A stretch of 38,581 nucleotides of DNA, taken from Planctomycetota bacterium. Lineage in GTDB: Bacteria > Planctomycetota > PLA2. Under the pieces are notes generated by a model that was given only the letters and a program-made list of their open reading frames with translations, was not told the DNA's origin and did not search any database. The translations under genes and the position numbers were made by a program. Each line of letters begins with the position of its first letter. Within the stretch, counting starts at the first letter, position 1. Of the stretch, positions 1 through 8,694 are shown in pieces. The stretch covers positions 1 through 38,581 of the forward strand of contig JAPUHK010000165.1 in assembly GCA_027297745.1 (NCBI GenBank). Direction: 5' to 3'.

Positions 1-78
1 CATCGTGATGTAGACGAAGGCGGAGATGAGCGCAATGCGCCAACGCACGACTGTCTTCGGGAAGTACGGAATCTTCAC
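1..78 (-). CDS. Partial N-terminus of a putative membrane protein
   Basis: This is a candidate gene that runs off the left edge of the window. A GTG at 78 opens a frame of 26 codons, V-K-I-P-Y-F-P-K-T-V-V-R-W-R-I-A-L-I-S-A, which then continues F-V-Y-I-T-M to the edge. It has a basic start and a hydrophobic stretch that looks like the beginning of a membrane segment. GGTGAT lies just upstream and could pair with the 16S 3' end. The frame is the same as that of the upstream gene, whose TAG stop lies 30 bases before this start, so the pair could be an operon. The product cannot be named from so little sequence. Confidence 0.35.
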   Translation of the reverse strand, partial: MKIPYFPKTVVRWRIALISAFVYITM

Positions 79-108
79 CTTATCACCGCGCTGATGCAGG
101 ACTTCGGC

Positions 109-1089
109 CTACTTGATCTCGTCCTGCTCCCCCTTCGTCCACCCGCGCATCGTGTATTCGCCCGACTTCTCGCAGCCCCCCAGCAGGCGCCCCTCGTCGA
201 CGTCGATCGCGAAGTCCTCGTGGCTGTACTCGGCGGCCCAAAACCCCTTCTGGTTGTTGACAAAGGTCGTGGGCGTTTCGTCCTTGAACAAGCGCGTGTT
301 CCGCTCGAGGATACGCCGTAGGGTGAAGACGCCCACCACCTGCCCTTCGGCGTCCACTCGCCGCGCCACCATGCGCAGGCGGGAGGTCGTGTCGTCGGGC
401 GGGCCCCGGATCACGTCCCAGCCCGCGGGCAGCTTGATCAGCTTGATGTTGCCCGCTTTGTCCGTGAAGGTTGCGCCGCCCAGCTCGCCCGGCGGCGTCA
501 GGTCGAGCTCGGCCGGCTGGGGCTCACTGAGCTTGACGGCGCTCCAGATCGCCTCCAGCGGGTCGACCATCTCCTCGTGCGCACCGTTGTAGCTGAGCTC
601 CTGCACGCGGATGAACCAGTCCTCGTTGACGGTGCCGTACACCTTGAAGCGCAGCGGGTAGGATTTGCCGTCCGCCGCCTCTGCCTTGCCGCCGATGATG
701 TACCCGCGCGCGGGCAGGCCGCCGACCGTGACGTCCTTGTATTCGCTGAAGGCTTCCGTGATGTTGTCCTTGCCGAACAGATCTTCCCTCAGTTCGCGCT
801 CGTTCTCGATCCAGAGGTCGAGGTCGAACTCCATCGTGGACTCGACGAAGATCTCGAGCCGCACCTGCTTGCCCCTCGACGCTCGGTAGACGGCGTGCAG
901 CACGACCCCGGCGCCCTCCCGGCTCGGCTCGCGGTCCCAACCCTGCGGCACGACCATCGAGAAGCCCGACTCGGCATGGGCGATCGACTCGGCTTCACCT
1001 CCCTCGAGGGTCTCCTGGGCCAGCGCCTGCAGGGGCAGCAGCAGGGCGGGCAGCAGCAGCAGAGGGGCAATCCATGAAATGCGTCGCAT
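109..1089 (-). CDS. Secreted protein with two PsbP/DUF1795-like halves
   Basis: A predicted exported protein of 326 residues. The start MRRISWIAPLLLLPALLLP is chosen because it opens a clean signal peptide (cleavage probably after ALAQ, about residue 25) and has AAGAGG at 1095-1100 five bases upstream; an in-frame ATG further upstream would bury the signal peptide. The mature part has two similar segments, each beginning with a 'G-F-x-M-V-V-P-x-G-W' or 'I-K-L-I-K-L-P-A-G-W' strand (about residues 40-190 and 205-320), which recalls the PsbP/DUF1795 fold. That fold call is by pattern only. The gene at 4022-4978 has the same architecture and may be a paralog. A TACAAT box at 1137-1142 would give a leader of about 40 bases. 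Function unknown. Confidence 0.75.
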   Translation of the reverse strand: MRRISWIAPLLLLPALLLPLQALAQETLEGGEAESIAHAESGFSMVVPQGWDREPSREGAGVVLHAVYRASRGKQVRLEIFVESTMEFDLDLWIENERELREDLFGKDNITEAFSEYKDVTVGGLPARGYIIGGKAEAADGKSYPLRFKVYGTVNEDWFIRVQELSYNGAHEEMVDPLEAIWSAVKLSEPQPAELDLTPPGELGGATFTDKAGNIKLIKLPAGWDVIRGPPDDTTSRLRMVARRVDAEGQVVGVFTLRRILERNTRLFKDETPTTFVNNQKGFWAAEYSHEDFAIDVDEGRLLGGCEKSGEYTMRGWTKGEQDEIK

Positions 1090-1136
1090 CGGATCCTCTT
1101 TTCGCGGTCCGGGATGTCCTGGTGTTCGCCGCGCGT

Positions 1137-1142
1137 ATTGTA
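1137..1142 (-). promoter_or_regulatory. Possible -10 box of the secreted protein at 109-1089
   Basis: TACAAT on the minus strand, 47 bases before the ATG at 1089. Unlike many genes here, this one has room for a leader and carries a Shine-Dalgarno-like AAGAGG. No clear -35 box is visible. Confidence 0.4.
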
Positions 1143-1257
1143 CCGTCAGGCCCGGCGGTGGCCGCGGGTCCGCGGCCGGCCAAACCGCCGCGTTCCGGGC
1201 CACCTCTGGTCAGACGTGTGAACGCGGGCCGCGGTCAGGCCGCGGCGCCCGCGCCGC

Positions 1258-3747
1258 TCATTCCTGCTCGCCGTCCTCGGCCGGCGCGGGCGCCGCCGAG
1301 AGCAGCCGGTCGCCGGACTTCAGGCTGATCACCCGCACTCCCTGGGTGTTGCGCCCGATAACGGACACCTCGGCCACGCGGGTGCGGATGATCATGCCCT
1401 GGGCCGTGATCAGGATCAGATCCTCTTGGTCGCCGACCGCCGCGAGGCTCACGACCGGCCCGTTGCGCCCCGTGGTCTGGATGTCCTTGAGGCCCAGGCC
1501 GCCGCGCGTCTGAGGGCGGTAGTCGACGAGCCGCGTGCGCTTGCCGTAGCCGTTCTCGCAGACCGTCAGCAGGTAGCCGTTCTCCTCGACCACCGCCAGC
1601 CCGACGACCTGGTCGCCCTGGCGCAGCCGGATGCCGCGCACGCCCCGGGCCGTGCGGCCCATGCGGCGCACGTCGCTGGCCGGGAAGCGGATGGCCATGC
1701 CCCTGGCGGTTCCGAGCAGGACGTGCTCGTCCGCGCTCAGCAGCACGGCCCCCACGAGCTCGTCGCCCTCGGCCAGGTCGCAGGCGATCAGGCCGGTCTG
1801 GCGCACCGCATTGCGCAACAGCGACAGCGTCACCTTCTTCACGTAGCCCTTGCGCGTCGCGAACAGGAGGTCGCGGTCGTCGAACTCCTTCAGGCTGAAG
1901 ACGGCGGTCGCGTTCTCCCCCTCGCGCAGTTGCAGCAGGTTGTGGATGCTGCGGCCGCGCGCGGTGCGGCGCAGCTCAGGGATCTCGAAGGCCCGTTTGG
2001 CGAACGCGCGTCCCTGCGAGGTGAGGAACAGCAGGGTGTCGTGCGAGCTCGAGGTCCAGACCTTGGTGATGAAGTCCTCGTCCCTGGTGTCGGCGCCGAT
2101 GATGCCGCGTCCGCCGCGGCCCTGCGCCCGGTAGGTGGTCAGGGGTACGCGCTTGAGGTAGCCGCCGTGGCTCATCGTGAGCACGACGTCCTCCTCCGGG
2201 ATCAGGTCCTCGCGCTCGAAGGTGAGCACTTCGTCGACGCTGATCTCGGTGCGGCGCGGCCGCGTGAACTTCTCCCGCAGCTGCGCGAGCTCGGCGAGGA
2301 TCACGTCGAGCACCTTGCGCTCACTGGACAGGATCTCCTCGTACCCGGCGATCTTGCGCTTGAGGTCCTCGAGCTCGTCGACCAGCTTCTGCCGCTCGAG
2401 CCCGGTCAGCCGGGCCAGCGTCATGCGCAGGATGGCGTCGGCCTGCGTCTCGGTGAACTCGAAGCGTTCGACCAGGCCCTGCCGCGCGGTCTCGGGGCTC
2501 TCGCTCGAGCGGATCAGGTCGATCACCTCGTCGATCGAGTCCAGCGCCTTCAGCAACCCCTCCGCGATGTGCGCGCGCTCCTCGGCCTTCTGTAGCAGGA
2601 AGCGCGTGCGCCGGCGGATGACGTCCACCCGGTGGTCGCGGTAGCAGCGCAGCATCTCCTTGAGCGGGAGCGTCTGGGGCCGTCCGGCCACGAGCGCGAT
2701 GGCGTTGATCGAGAAGGTCTCCTGCAGCGGCGTGTAGCGGTAGAGCTGGTTCTCCACCACGCCGGGGTCCTCGCCCTTCTTCAGCTGGATGTAGATGCGG
2801 TAGGGGTTGGTCCTGTCGGCGTAGTCCTCGATGCGCGCGATACCGTCGATCGTGCCGGCCTTCACGAGCTCGGCGATGCGCTCGATGATCAGGTCCCGGC
2901 GGGGCGGGTAGGGGATGTCCTCGACGTGTAGCGCGTAGCGGCCCGACTTCTCCTCCTCGGTGCGCACGCGCGCGCGCAACGCCAGGCGCCCGCGGCCGGA
3001 CGCGTAGGCGTCGAGTATGCCCTGCTGGCCGCAGATGATGCCGCCGGTCGGGAAGTCGGGTCCCGGCAGGACCGTCATCAGCTCCTGCAGCGAGATGTCC
3101 GGGTCGTTGAGGTAGAGGGTCAGCGCGTCGATCACCTCGCGCGGGTTGTGCGGGGGCAGGTTGGAGGCCATGCCGACGGCGATGCCGAGCGAGCCGTTCA
3201 CGAGCAGGTTCGGAAACTTGCCGGGCAGCACCCTGGGCTCACTGCGCGATTCGTCGTAGTTGGGGACGAAGTCCACCGTGTCGAGCTCGAGGTCGTCGAG
3301 GATTTCGACCGCTGCACTGGTCATGCGCGCCTCGGTGTAGCGCATGGCCGCCGGCGGGTCGCCGTCGACCGACCCGAAGTTGCCCTGCCCGTCGATGAGC
3401 GGCGTGCTCATCTGGAACGGTTGTGCCATGCGCACGAGCGTCGGGTAGACGACCATCTCTCCGTGGGGGTGGTAGTTGCCCGACGTGTCGCCCGCGATCT
3501 TGGCGCACTTGCGGAACTTCGCGCGCGGCCCGAGTTTCAGGTCGTTCATGGCGACCAGGATGCGCCGTTGCGAGGGCTTCAAGCCGTCCCGCACGTCCGG
3601 GATGGCGCGCGATACGATGACGCTCATCGCGTAGCGCAGGTAGCTCCGCTTCATCTCCTCCTCGATGAGGAGGTCACGGATCCGGTCGGGCGGATCACGC
3701 TGGACTACGGCGTCGCTGGGAGGGGCAGGGGGTTCTTGCTCGGACAT
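1258..3747 (-). CDS. gyrA: DNA gyrase subunit A
   Basis: GyrA cuts and rejoins both DNA strands and, with GyrB, introduces negative supercoils. The 829-residue protein has the usual length. Start [10 protein letters not shown] is chosen because the longer frame adds 29 unrelated residues and a promoter lies only 26 bases upstream. Visible marks: the N-terminal [14 protein letters not shown] motif, HPHG at about 93-96, the catalytic tyrosine Y137 in AAMRYTEAR, and the GyrA box QGRGGRG that separates gyrase from topoisomerase IV ParC. The C-terminal half shows the repeated blades of the DNA-wrapping pinwheel. In the quinolone region the usual Ser83 and Asp87 (E. coli numbering) are replaced by Met98 and Pro102. 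gyrB is not in the window. The gene is probably transcribed alone. Confidence 0.98.
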   Translation of the reverse strand: MSEQEPPAPPSDAVVQRDPPDRIRDLLIEEEMKRSYLRYAMSVIVSRAIPDVRDGLKPSQRRILVAMNDLKLGPRAKFRKCAKIAGDTSGNYHPHGEMVVYPTLVRMAQPFQMSTPLIDGQGNFGSVDGDPPAAMRYTEARMTSAAVEILDDLELDTVDFVPNYDESRSEPRVLPGKFPNLLVNGSLGIAVGMASNLPPHNPREVIDALTLYLNDPDISLQELMTVLPGPDFPTGGIICGQQGILDAYASGRGRLALRARVRTEEEKSGRYALHVEDIPYPPRRDLIIERIAELVKAGTIDGIARIEDYADRTNPYRIYIQLKKGEDPGVVENQLYRYTPLQETFSINAIALVAGRPQTLPLKEMLRCYRDHRVDVIRRRTRFLLQKAEERAHIAEGLLKALDSIDEVIDLIRSSESPETARQGLVERFEFTETQADAILRMTLARLTGLERQKLVDELEDLKRKIAGYEEILSSERKVLDVILAELAQLREKFTRPRRTEISVDEVLTFEREDLIPEEDVVLTMSHGGYLKRVPLTTYRAQGRGGRGIIGADTRDEDFITKVWTSSSHDTLLFLTSQGRAFAKRAFEIPELRRTARGRSIHNLLQLREGENATAVFSLKEFDDRDLLFATRKGYVKKVTLSLLRNAVRQTGLIACDLAEGDELVGAVLLSADEHVLLGTARGMAIRFPASDVRRMGRTARGVRGIRLRQGDQVVGLAVVEENGYLLTVCENGYGKRTRLVDYRPQTRGGLGLKDIQTTGRNGPVVSLAAVGDQEDLILITAQGMIIRTRVAEVSVIGRNTQGVRVISLKSGDRLLSAAPAPAEDGEQE

Positions 3748-4021
3748 GGAAGGCAGGGCACAAAGACGCGCAAAAGATAGCACGAAACGGCCCCGGACGC
3801 AAGCATCCTGATCGATGTAACCGATTGAGAACAAGCAGCTTACGTCGTGCGATCAACGCCTGCATGGCTGCCCCTTGCGGTTGCGCCGGGCGCCCTCTCG
3901 CGGCATGTGCGTGGAGCGTGCCACCTGCGCTGAGGCGGTGTTCGCGGCCCTGCTAGGATGAAACCTTCCGTTGCGCCCCGCCGCTTGTGCGGGCGCAGTC
4001 CACACCGTGCAAGGAGGGCAC
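3748..4021. other. Divergent intergenic region between gyrA and the 4022 gene
   Basis: 274 bases between two divergent genes. The gyrA promoter occupies the left end. A TAGGAT box at 3954-3959 could be the -10 of the rightward gene, giving a leader of about 55 bases that ends in AAGGAGG at 4011-4017. Short frames here are not convincing. I see no structured RNA. Confidence 0.5.
3774..3802 (-). promoter_or_regulatory. gyrA promoter
   Basis: On the minus strand, TTGCGT (3797-3802) and TATCTT (3774-3779) are separated by 17 bases, and TG one base before the -10 gives an extended -10. The predicted transcript starts about 19 bases before the gyrA ATG at 3747. The interval also carries CAAAGACGCGCAAAAG, which resembles the repeat unit seen after acpP. 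Confidence 0.6.
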
Positions 4022-4978
4022 ATGCGCACAACGGTGATGGCGCTCGCAGTCTTGTGGGCGTCGCTTCCCGCCGCTTCGCAGGACCCGGACCACATCTACA
4101 CCAACAAGACGCTGGGCGTGCGCTTCCCGGGCGTCTTTGGTTGGGAGGTGGAGAAGTTCGGCGAGACCGGCGCCTGGACGACCCTGGCCCGTTACGAAGA
4201 GCCCGCCTTCCAGGCCGTCGTGGAGCTTCAGGCCACGCCCAACACCTATCCCTCGATGGACGAGTTCCGCAAGCTGATCCGGGCGGAATTCCCGGAACCC
4301 AAGTACACGATCACCGACGAGAAGGACGTCCAACTCAAGAACGACGCCAAGCTGAACGGCATCCGCATCGAGGCCAAGCGCCGGGTAGTGGACGAGAAGG
4401 GCAAGAAGCGGGACTACCGTCTGCTCGTGTGTACCTACTACGGCAAGAACCGCGTCTTCCGCGTGCGCTGTGAGGCGCCGCAGATCCGCTGGAAGCGGGT
4501 CAAGGACCGTTTCGAGTCCGCCATCAACGGCCTGCGCATCACCAGCGGCAAGGAGGTGGTACAGGGCGGTACGCCGTTCTACAGCCAGCGCGGTGCGTAC
4601 CGTTGCGTCGTGCCGGACGGCTACACCGTGGTGCTGCCGTCCAAGAAGTCCTCCAGCGACGCCCGCTTCCAGAACCGGAGGCGCGACGGGTTGATCGTCG
4701 TCTATGCATACCGCTTCCGCGGCGACCTGCAGGACCACATCGATCAACTCGTGGACTACTACGGCGACGAGTTCATCATCGACAGCGAGGACGCGCACGT
4801 GCTGGGCGGCAAGGGCTTCACGGGACTGCTGGAGATCAAGAATGAGAAGTGGCGCATCCTGGGGACCGGCAACCGCAAGGGCCGCGTCTACCGCGTCCAC
4901 CAGAAGCTGAAGGCGGGTGCCCAAGAGGACGAGAAGCGCATCCTGGACAAGTTCCTGAAGTCCTTGAAGACAGGCTGA
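4022..4978 (+). CDS. Secreted protein with two PsbP/DUF1795-like halves
   Basis: A predicted exported protein of 318 residues. The start MRTTVMALAVLWASLPAAS is fixed by a strong ribosome site, AAGGAGG at 4011-4017, four bases before the ATG; it also opens the signal peptide, cleaved near ASQ-DPD. Two similar segments follow (about residues 20-170 and 185-315), each beginning with a 'G-V-R-F-P' or 'Y-R-C-V-V-P-D-G-Y' strand and ending in a helix. The overall plan matches the gene at 109-1089, so the two are likely paralogs on either side of gyrA. It overlaps the next gene by one base (TGATG), so it is the first gene of a three-gene operon ending in acpP. Function unknown. Confidence 0.8.
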   Translation: MRTTVMALAVLWASLPAASQDPDHIYTNKTLGVRFPGVFGWEVEKFGETGAWTTLARYEEPAFQAVVELQATPNTYPSMDEFRKLIRAEFPEPKYTITDEKDVQLKNDAKLNGIRIEAKRRVVDEKGKKRDYRLLVCTYYGKNRVFRVRCEAPQIRWKRVKDRFESAINGLRITSGKEVVQGGTPFYSQRGAYRCVVPDGYTVVLPSKKSSSDARFQNRRRDGLIVVYAYRFRGDLQDHIDQLVDYYGDEFIIDSEDAHVLGGKGFTGLLEIKNEKWRILGTGNRKGRVYRVHQKLKAGAQEDEKRILDKFLKSLKTG

Positions 4979-5859
4979 TGCGCGGGGGGCTGTTGGTTCT
5001 CGCCGCTTTGATCGGCGGCCTCGTAAGCGGTGTGCTCGTGCACCTGCTTCAGGACGGCCCGCGGGAAGAGGCGCGCGCGGGGGCGACACGCCGGTCGGCG
5101 GAGCGCGACGACGGCAGCGCCGACGCCCGCTTGGCCGAGTTGGAAGAGCGCCTGCGCCTGCTCGAGGCCGCACGCGCTCGCGCGCCGGTCGCGACCCCGA
5201 CGGAGGGCGTGCCGAGGCTTCCCACGTCCGCGACTCCGGACACGGAACCGGAACAGTCCGGCGTGAACGAGGGGGATACGACGCCGCCTCGCAAAGCGAT
5301 CCCCGCCTTCGTCGCCGACCTGATCAAGGAGCCCTTCGACCGCGCCGTCTATCAAAAGCTCTGGAGCCGCCTGATCCGGCACCCTGAGGACATCGGGGCC
5401 ACCATCGCTGCGCTCGAGAAGGAGGTGGCGCAAGATCCCGAGAACCCCGAGAAGCACGTGCTGCTGGCCAAGGCCTACGTCGCCAAGCTGGTGAATACGA
5501 CCACGCCCGGTCCCCAGCAGGGGATGGTCTGGGCGCAGGCCGCAAAGTCCTACGGTCAGGCCCTGAAGCGTGCGCCCGAGCATTGGGACGCGCACTTCGA
5601 CCTGGCTTTCGGCACGAGCCAGGCTCCCGACTTCCTGGGGCTGCGGCCGCAGGCGATCAAGCAGTTCGAAGGCCTGCTGACGTTGCAGGAGTCGAAGCCC
5701 AAGGAGCTGCACTACGTGCAGACCTACTTCCAACTGGGAACGATCTACAAGAAGGAAGGCAACACGGAGAAGGCTCGCGAGATCTGGGGACGGGGCCTTA
5801 GACTGTTCCCCGAAAACAAGCAGATTCGTGAGGCTCTGGGGGTACTCGAGAAACGATGA
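4978..5859 (+). CDS. Membrane-anchored TPR protein
   Basis: A 293-residue protein with one N-terminal membrane segment (residues 3-27, rich in G, L and V), a charged coiled stretch (about 45-68, R-L-A-E-L-E-E-R-L-R-L-L-E-A), a Pro/Thr-rich linker, and TPR-like helices from about 105 to the end (for example H-V-L-L-A-K-A-Y-V, Y-F-Q-L-G-T-I-Y-K-K-E-G-N-T-E-K-A). TPRs bind other proteins, so this may be an envelope scaffold. The start ATG overlaps the stop of the previous gene by one base, and its own stop overlaps the acpP start by four bases (ATGA). The link to acpP may be only transcriptional. Confidence 0.8.
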   Translation: MRGGLLVLAALIGGLVSGVLVHLLQDGPREEARAGATRRSAERDDGSADARLAELEERLRLLEAARARAPVATPTEGVPRLPTSATPDTEPEQSGVNEGDTTPPRKAIPAFVADLIKEPFDRAVYQKLWSRLIRHPEDIGATIAALEKEVAQDPENPEKHVLLAKAYVAKLVNTTTPGPQQGMVWAQAAKSYGQALKRAPEHWDAHFDLAFGTSQAPDFLGLRPQAIKQFEGLLTLQESKPKELHYVQTYFQLGTIYKKEGNTEKAREIWGRGLRLFPENKQIREALGVLEKR

Positions 5860-6110
5860 TCACGAAGGAAGAAGTGGCGGACGCCGTGCGCGAGGTCTTC
5901 AACACGGCGCTCAAGATCGGGCCCGAGAAGCTGCAGCCCGATACCAAGCTCATGGACGACCTCTCGCTGGACTCGCTCGACATGGTGGAAGTGGTCTACG
6001 AGCTCGAGGACCGCTTCGACGTGCAGATCCCCGAGAATCGCATCGAGTCCATCCGCACCTTCCAGCAGGTTGTCGACGGCCTGCACGCCGCGATCGAGTC
6101 GAAAGCCTAG
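5856..6110 (+). CDS. acpP: Acyl carrier protein
   Basis: This carries growing acyl chains on a phosphopantetheine arm during fatty-acid synthesis. The 84-residue acidic protein has the family length. The attachment serine is S40 in the motif L-S-L-D-S-L-D-M-V-E, and the helix after it (V-V-Y-E-L-E-D-R-F) is the recognition helix used by partner enzymes. Its ATG overlaps the stop of the TPR gene (ATGA). It faces the ketosynthase gene fabF across a repeat-rich spacer. A dedicated role in a secondary pathway cannot be excluded, but the sequence looks like a housekeeping ACP. Confidence 0.95.
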   Translation: MITKEEVADAVREVFNTALKIGPEKLQPDTKLMDDLSLDSLDMVEVVYELEDRFDVQIPENRIESIRTFQQVVDGLHAAIESKA

Positions 6111-6322
6111 AACGCAAGGGCGCAAAGAGCTTCAACGCAAAGGCGCCAGGGCGCAAAGCGGATGGAGCGGGTCGCGACCAGCGCCGCCTGAAGCTCGGAC
6201 GAGTCGGTCCGCGACCGGAGTCTCTCGTGTGGTTGCGGCGTCCGACGCGTCCTCTGCTTCGCGTCTCTGCGTCTTTGCGTTGAACCTCGACGCCTCTGCG
6301 GTCGTAGCTCGCGGCGCAGTGC
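6111..6322. repeat. Inverted arrays of a CGCAAAG-type unit between acpP and fabF
   Basis: The left side (6111-6161) repeats a unit close to CGCAAAGGCGC; the right side (about 6257-6300) carries the same unit in reverse orientation (GCGTCTTTGCG). The best pairing is 6131-6146 with 6269-6284: 16 positions, 15 Watson-Crick plus one G-T. The loop of 122 bases is not repetitive. It sits between convergent genes and may act as a bidirectional terminator or be a mobile repeat. Confidence 0.65.
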
Positions 6323-7549
6323 CTAGGCGTCCGGGTGTTTGAGGACCAGCGCGGAGTTCTGCCCGCCGAATCCGAAGCTGTTCGTCAAGGCGTAGCGCAG
6401 GTCCTTTGCGCGCGCCCCTTCCGCGACGTAGTCCAGGTCGCACACCGGATCGCCGGGCGTGAAATGCAAGGTGGCGGGGAGCCGCCCCTTGTCGATGCAC
6501 AACGCCGTGGTGGCCACCTCGATCGCGCCCGCCGCGCCCATCGTGTGGCCGATGTGGCCCTTCACGCTGGAGACCGGCAGCGCTGCGGCGTGCGCGCCGA
6601 AGACCTTCTTGAGCACGTTCGTCTCGTTGGCGTCGTTCACCTTGGTGCCGGTGCCGTGGGCGTTGACGTAGTCGACGTCCTCGGGCCGGATGCCCGCGTC
6701 GTCGAGCGCCATGCCGATGCACTCGATCTCGCCCCGCTCGTCGGGCCCCACGATGTTCGTGGCGTCGTTGGTCGCGCCAACGCCCAGCACTTCCGCGTAG
6801 ATGTGGGCCCCGCGCCTGCGCGCCGCATCCATCTCCTCCAGCAGGTAGACGGCGGCGCCCTCGCCGATCACCAGCCCGTCGCGGTCCGCGCTGAACGGGC
6901 GGCTGGCGGTGGGGTCGTTACGCCGGCTCAGTACGCGCAGAGCGCACCAGGAGCCGAGGATGGACGCGTTCACGAGCACGTCCACGCCGCCCGTCACGAT
7001 CGCGTCGAGCTGCCCGGAGGCGATCGAGTCGCGCGCCATCCCCGTGGCGATGGCGCCCGAGGAGCAGGCGGTCGAGCAGCTGAAGTTCATGCCCCGCAGC
7101 CCGTGTTGGATGGCGATGTGGCTGGCCGCGGCGTTCGCCATCGAGCGCGGGACGGTGGTCGGCTTGAGCCGGCGCCAGCCCTTCCCGATCCATGTGACGT
7201 AGTTCTGCTCGAGCTCGTAATTGCCGCCGTAGCCCGTGCCCAGGAAGACACCGGTGCGCCGTGCGTCGAGCTCTTTCAAGCCTGCGTCTTCGAGAGCGAG
7301 GCAGCTGGCGACGACGGCGATGCGCGCCACCTTTCCCCACAGCGCCGACTTGGTCGGGTGCAGCCAGGCCGCGTAGTCGACGGACGGCATCTGCGCCACG
7401 TACGTAGTGGGCAGGCCGTCGGTGTCGAAGCCTTCGGCAGGGCGGACCGCGGAACGGCCTTCCATCAAGCCGTCCCAATAGACCTCGTTGCCCGTGCCGA
7501 AGGGCGTGATCAGACCAATGCCGGTCAGCGCGACCTTGCGTCCCTGCAT
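6323..7549 (-). CDS. fabF: Beta-ketoacyl-ACP synthase II
   Basis: FabF condenses malonyl-ACP with an acyl-ACP to lengthen fatty acids. The 408-residue protein has the family length. The catalytic triad is in place: C162 in S-T-A-C-S-S-G, H298 in V-N-A-H-G-T-G-T and H335 in V-K-G-H-I-G-H-T-M-G, with K330. The Gly-rich C-terminus F-G-F-G-G-Q-N also fits. It converges on acpP, the gene for its substrate carrier. The upstream gene ends 51 bases away, so the two may be co-transcribed. A role as a specialised KAS, as in polyene or polyketide clusters, is possible, but no such genes are near. Confidence 0.93.
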   Translation of the reverse strand: MQGRKVALTGIGLITPFGTGNEVYWDGLMEGRSAVRPAEGFDTDGLPTTYVAQMPSVDYAAWLHPTKSALWGKVARIAVVASCLALEDAGLKELDARRTGVFLGTGYGGNYELEQNYVTWIGKGWRRLKPTTVPRSMANAAASHIAIQHGLRGMNFSCSTACSSGAIATGMARDSIASGQLDAIVTGGVDVLVNASILGSWCALRVLSRRNDPTASRPFSADRDGLVIGEGAAVYLLEEMDAARRRGAHIYAEVLGVGATNDATNIVGPDERGEIECIGMALDDAGIRPEDVDYVNAHGTGTKVNDANETNVLKKVFGAHAAALPVSSVKGHIGHTMGAAGAIEVATTALCIDKGRLPATLHFTPGDPVCDLDYVAEGARAKDLRYALTNSFGFGGQNSALVLKHPDA

Positions 7550-7600
7550 GAAGGGGGAGATTGGAACACAAGCCGGGGCCCAATCCCCGGAATCCCGCGC

Positions 7601-8629
7601 TCAGCCGCCCAACCTGGCGATTTCGGCCTGCGCCAGCTCGGCGTAGCGCGTGCCCGCACCGTGCAGCAGAGCCGCTTCGAACTTCTTGCGGGCAAGCTCC
7701 GGCTTGCCGCGCCGGACCCACTCCAGGCCCTTCTCGAGGGCCGCCTTGGCCTTCATCAGCTTCTTCACCTCGGGGCGCTTGCCGAGCGACTTCAGCTCCT
7801 TCTGCGCGCGGCCGGCTGCGAGCGTGCCCGGGAAGTCCTGCTCCACTTTGGCGTACGCGGCCAGAGCCGCCTCCCACTTGTGCGCCTGGCGCTCGCGGTC
7901 GGCGGCTTGCAGAGCCTTGCCCGCGTCGACCTCGATCTCCTTGAGGCGCGCCCGGGCCTCCTCGATGGCGGGCACCTTCTTGCCTATGGCGACGATGCTC
8001 TGCAGCGCCCGCAACTGGGCGGCGATGTTCTTGCGCGCGCGGGCCGCCTTGAGGTTGGTCTGCGCCTCGGTGATCGTCTTGTACTCCGCTCGGGTCAGGC
8101 CGCGCCCGTGCTTGCGCAGCAACTTCTGCAGGCGAGCCACGATTTGCCCGGCGGGTACGTGGTCGTAGCCGGTCTCCGGATCGCCGTTGAAGATGCGGGC
8201 CACGACCTCCTCGTCCGCGTCCAGCACGAGGTGGTAGGGCGTCTTGACCTCGCCGTCGAAGAACGCGCGCGCGTACTGCTGCGCGCAGCGGCGGTGCGCG
8301 AAGCAGTCGATCGTGATCGCGTCCGCGCAGCGCATGACCTTCTTGCCGTTCTTGAGGCGCACGCGCACCTTGCCGTGGTCGTCGTGGGGGTTGGCGTAGA
8401 GGCAGATGAACTCCCGGAGCACTTTCTGCAAAGCCGCGTCCTTGAAGACGCGCTCGACGACCGCGCGGTTCTCGCTGTCGTTGTCCACGACCACGGTGAG
8501 GAAGATCAGCTTCCCGCGCGTGCGGGCCATCTCGACCGCCTTCGCGGGATCGGCCACGAAGCGGATCTTGGGCTTTTTCGCGGCCAGCACGGGCGAGGCG
8601 AGGAGCAACAACGCCAACAGCAGCCGCAT
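7601..8629 (-). CDS. Secreted thioredoxin-fold protein without CXXC, with TPR tail
   Basis: A 342-residue exported protein. The signal peptide M-R-L-L-L-A-L-L-L-L-A-S-P-V-L-A is followed by a thioredoxin-like domain (about 20-150): G-K-L-I-F-L-T-V-V-V-D strand, then a cis-proline-type T-P-Y-H-L-V-L-D-A-D. The usual CXXC is replaced by D-N-D-S-E-N, so ordinary disulfide exchange is unlikely, although other cysteines exist (I-D-C-F-A-H-R-R-C). The C-terminal half is helical with Lys/Ala-rich TPR-like repeats. A TAGAAT box ends six bases before the ATG, which supports this start and a leaderless transcript. It lies upstream of fabF. Function unknown. Confidence 0.72.
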   Translation of the reverse strand: MRLLLALLLLASPVLAAKKPKIRFVADPAKAVEMARTRGKLIFLTVVVDNDSENRAVVERVFKDAALQKVLREFICLYANPHDDHGKVRVRLKNGKKVMRCADAITIDCFAHRRCAQQYARAFFDGEVKTPYHLVLDADEEVVARIFNGDPETGYDHVPAGQIVARLQKLLRKHGRGLTRAEYKTITEAQTNLKAARARKNIAAQLRALQSIVAIGKKVPAIEEARARLKEIEVDAGKALQAADRERQAHKWEAALAAYAKVEQDFPGTLAAGRAQKELKSLGKRPEVKKLMKAKAALEKGLEWVRRGKPELARKKFEAALLHGAGTRYAELAQAEIARLGG

Positions 8630-8635
8630 GGCCCT

Positions 8636-8641
8636 ATTCTA
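8636..8641 (-). promoter_or_regulatory. -10 box TAGAAT, leaderless gene at 8629
   Basis: TAGAAT on the minus strand with only six bases (8630-8635) before the ATG. Transcription would begin at or next to the start codon. There is no Shine-Dalgarno sequence. Confidence 0.55.
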
Positions 8642-8694
8642 GGCGATTGCCCGTACCCGCGAAGGCCAGGCCGCACAGCCCTCCTGCGAGTGGC

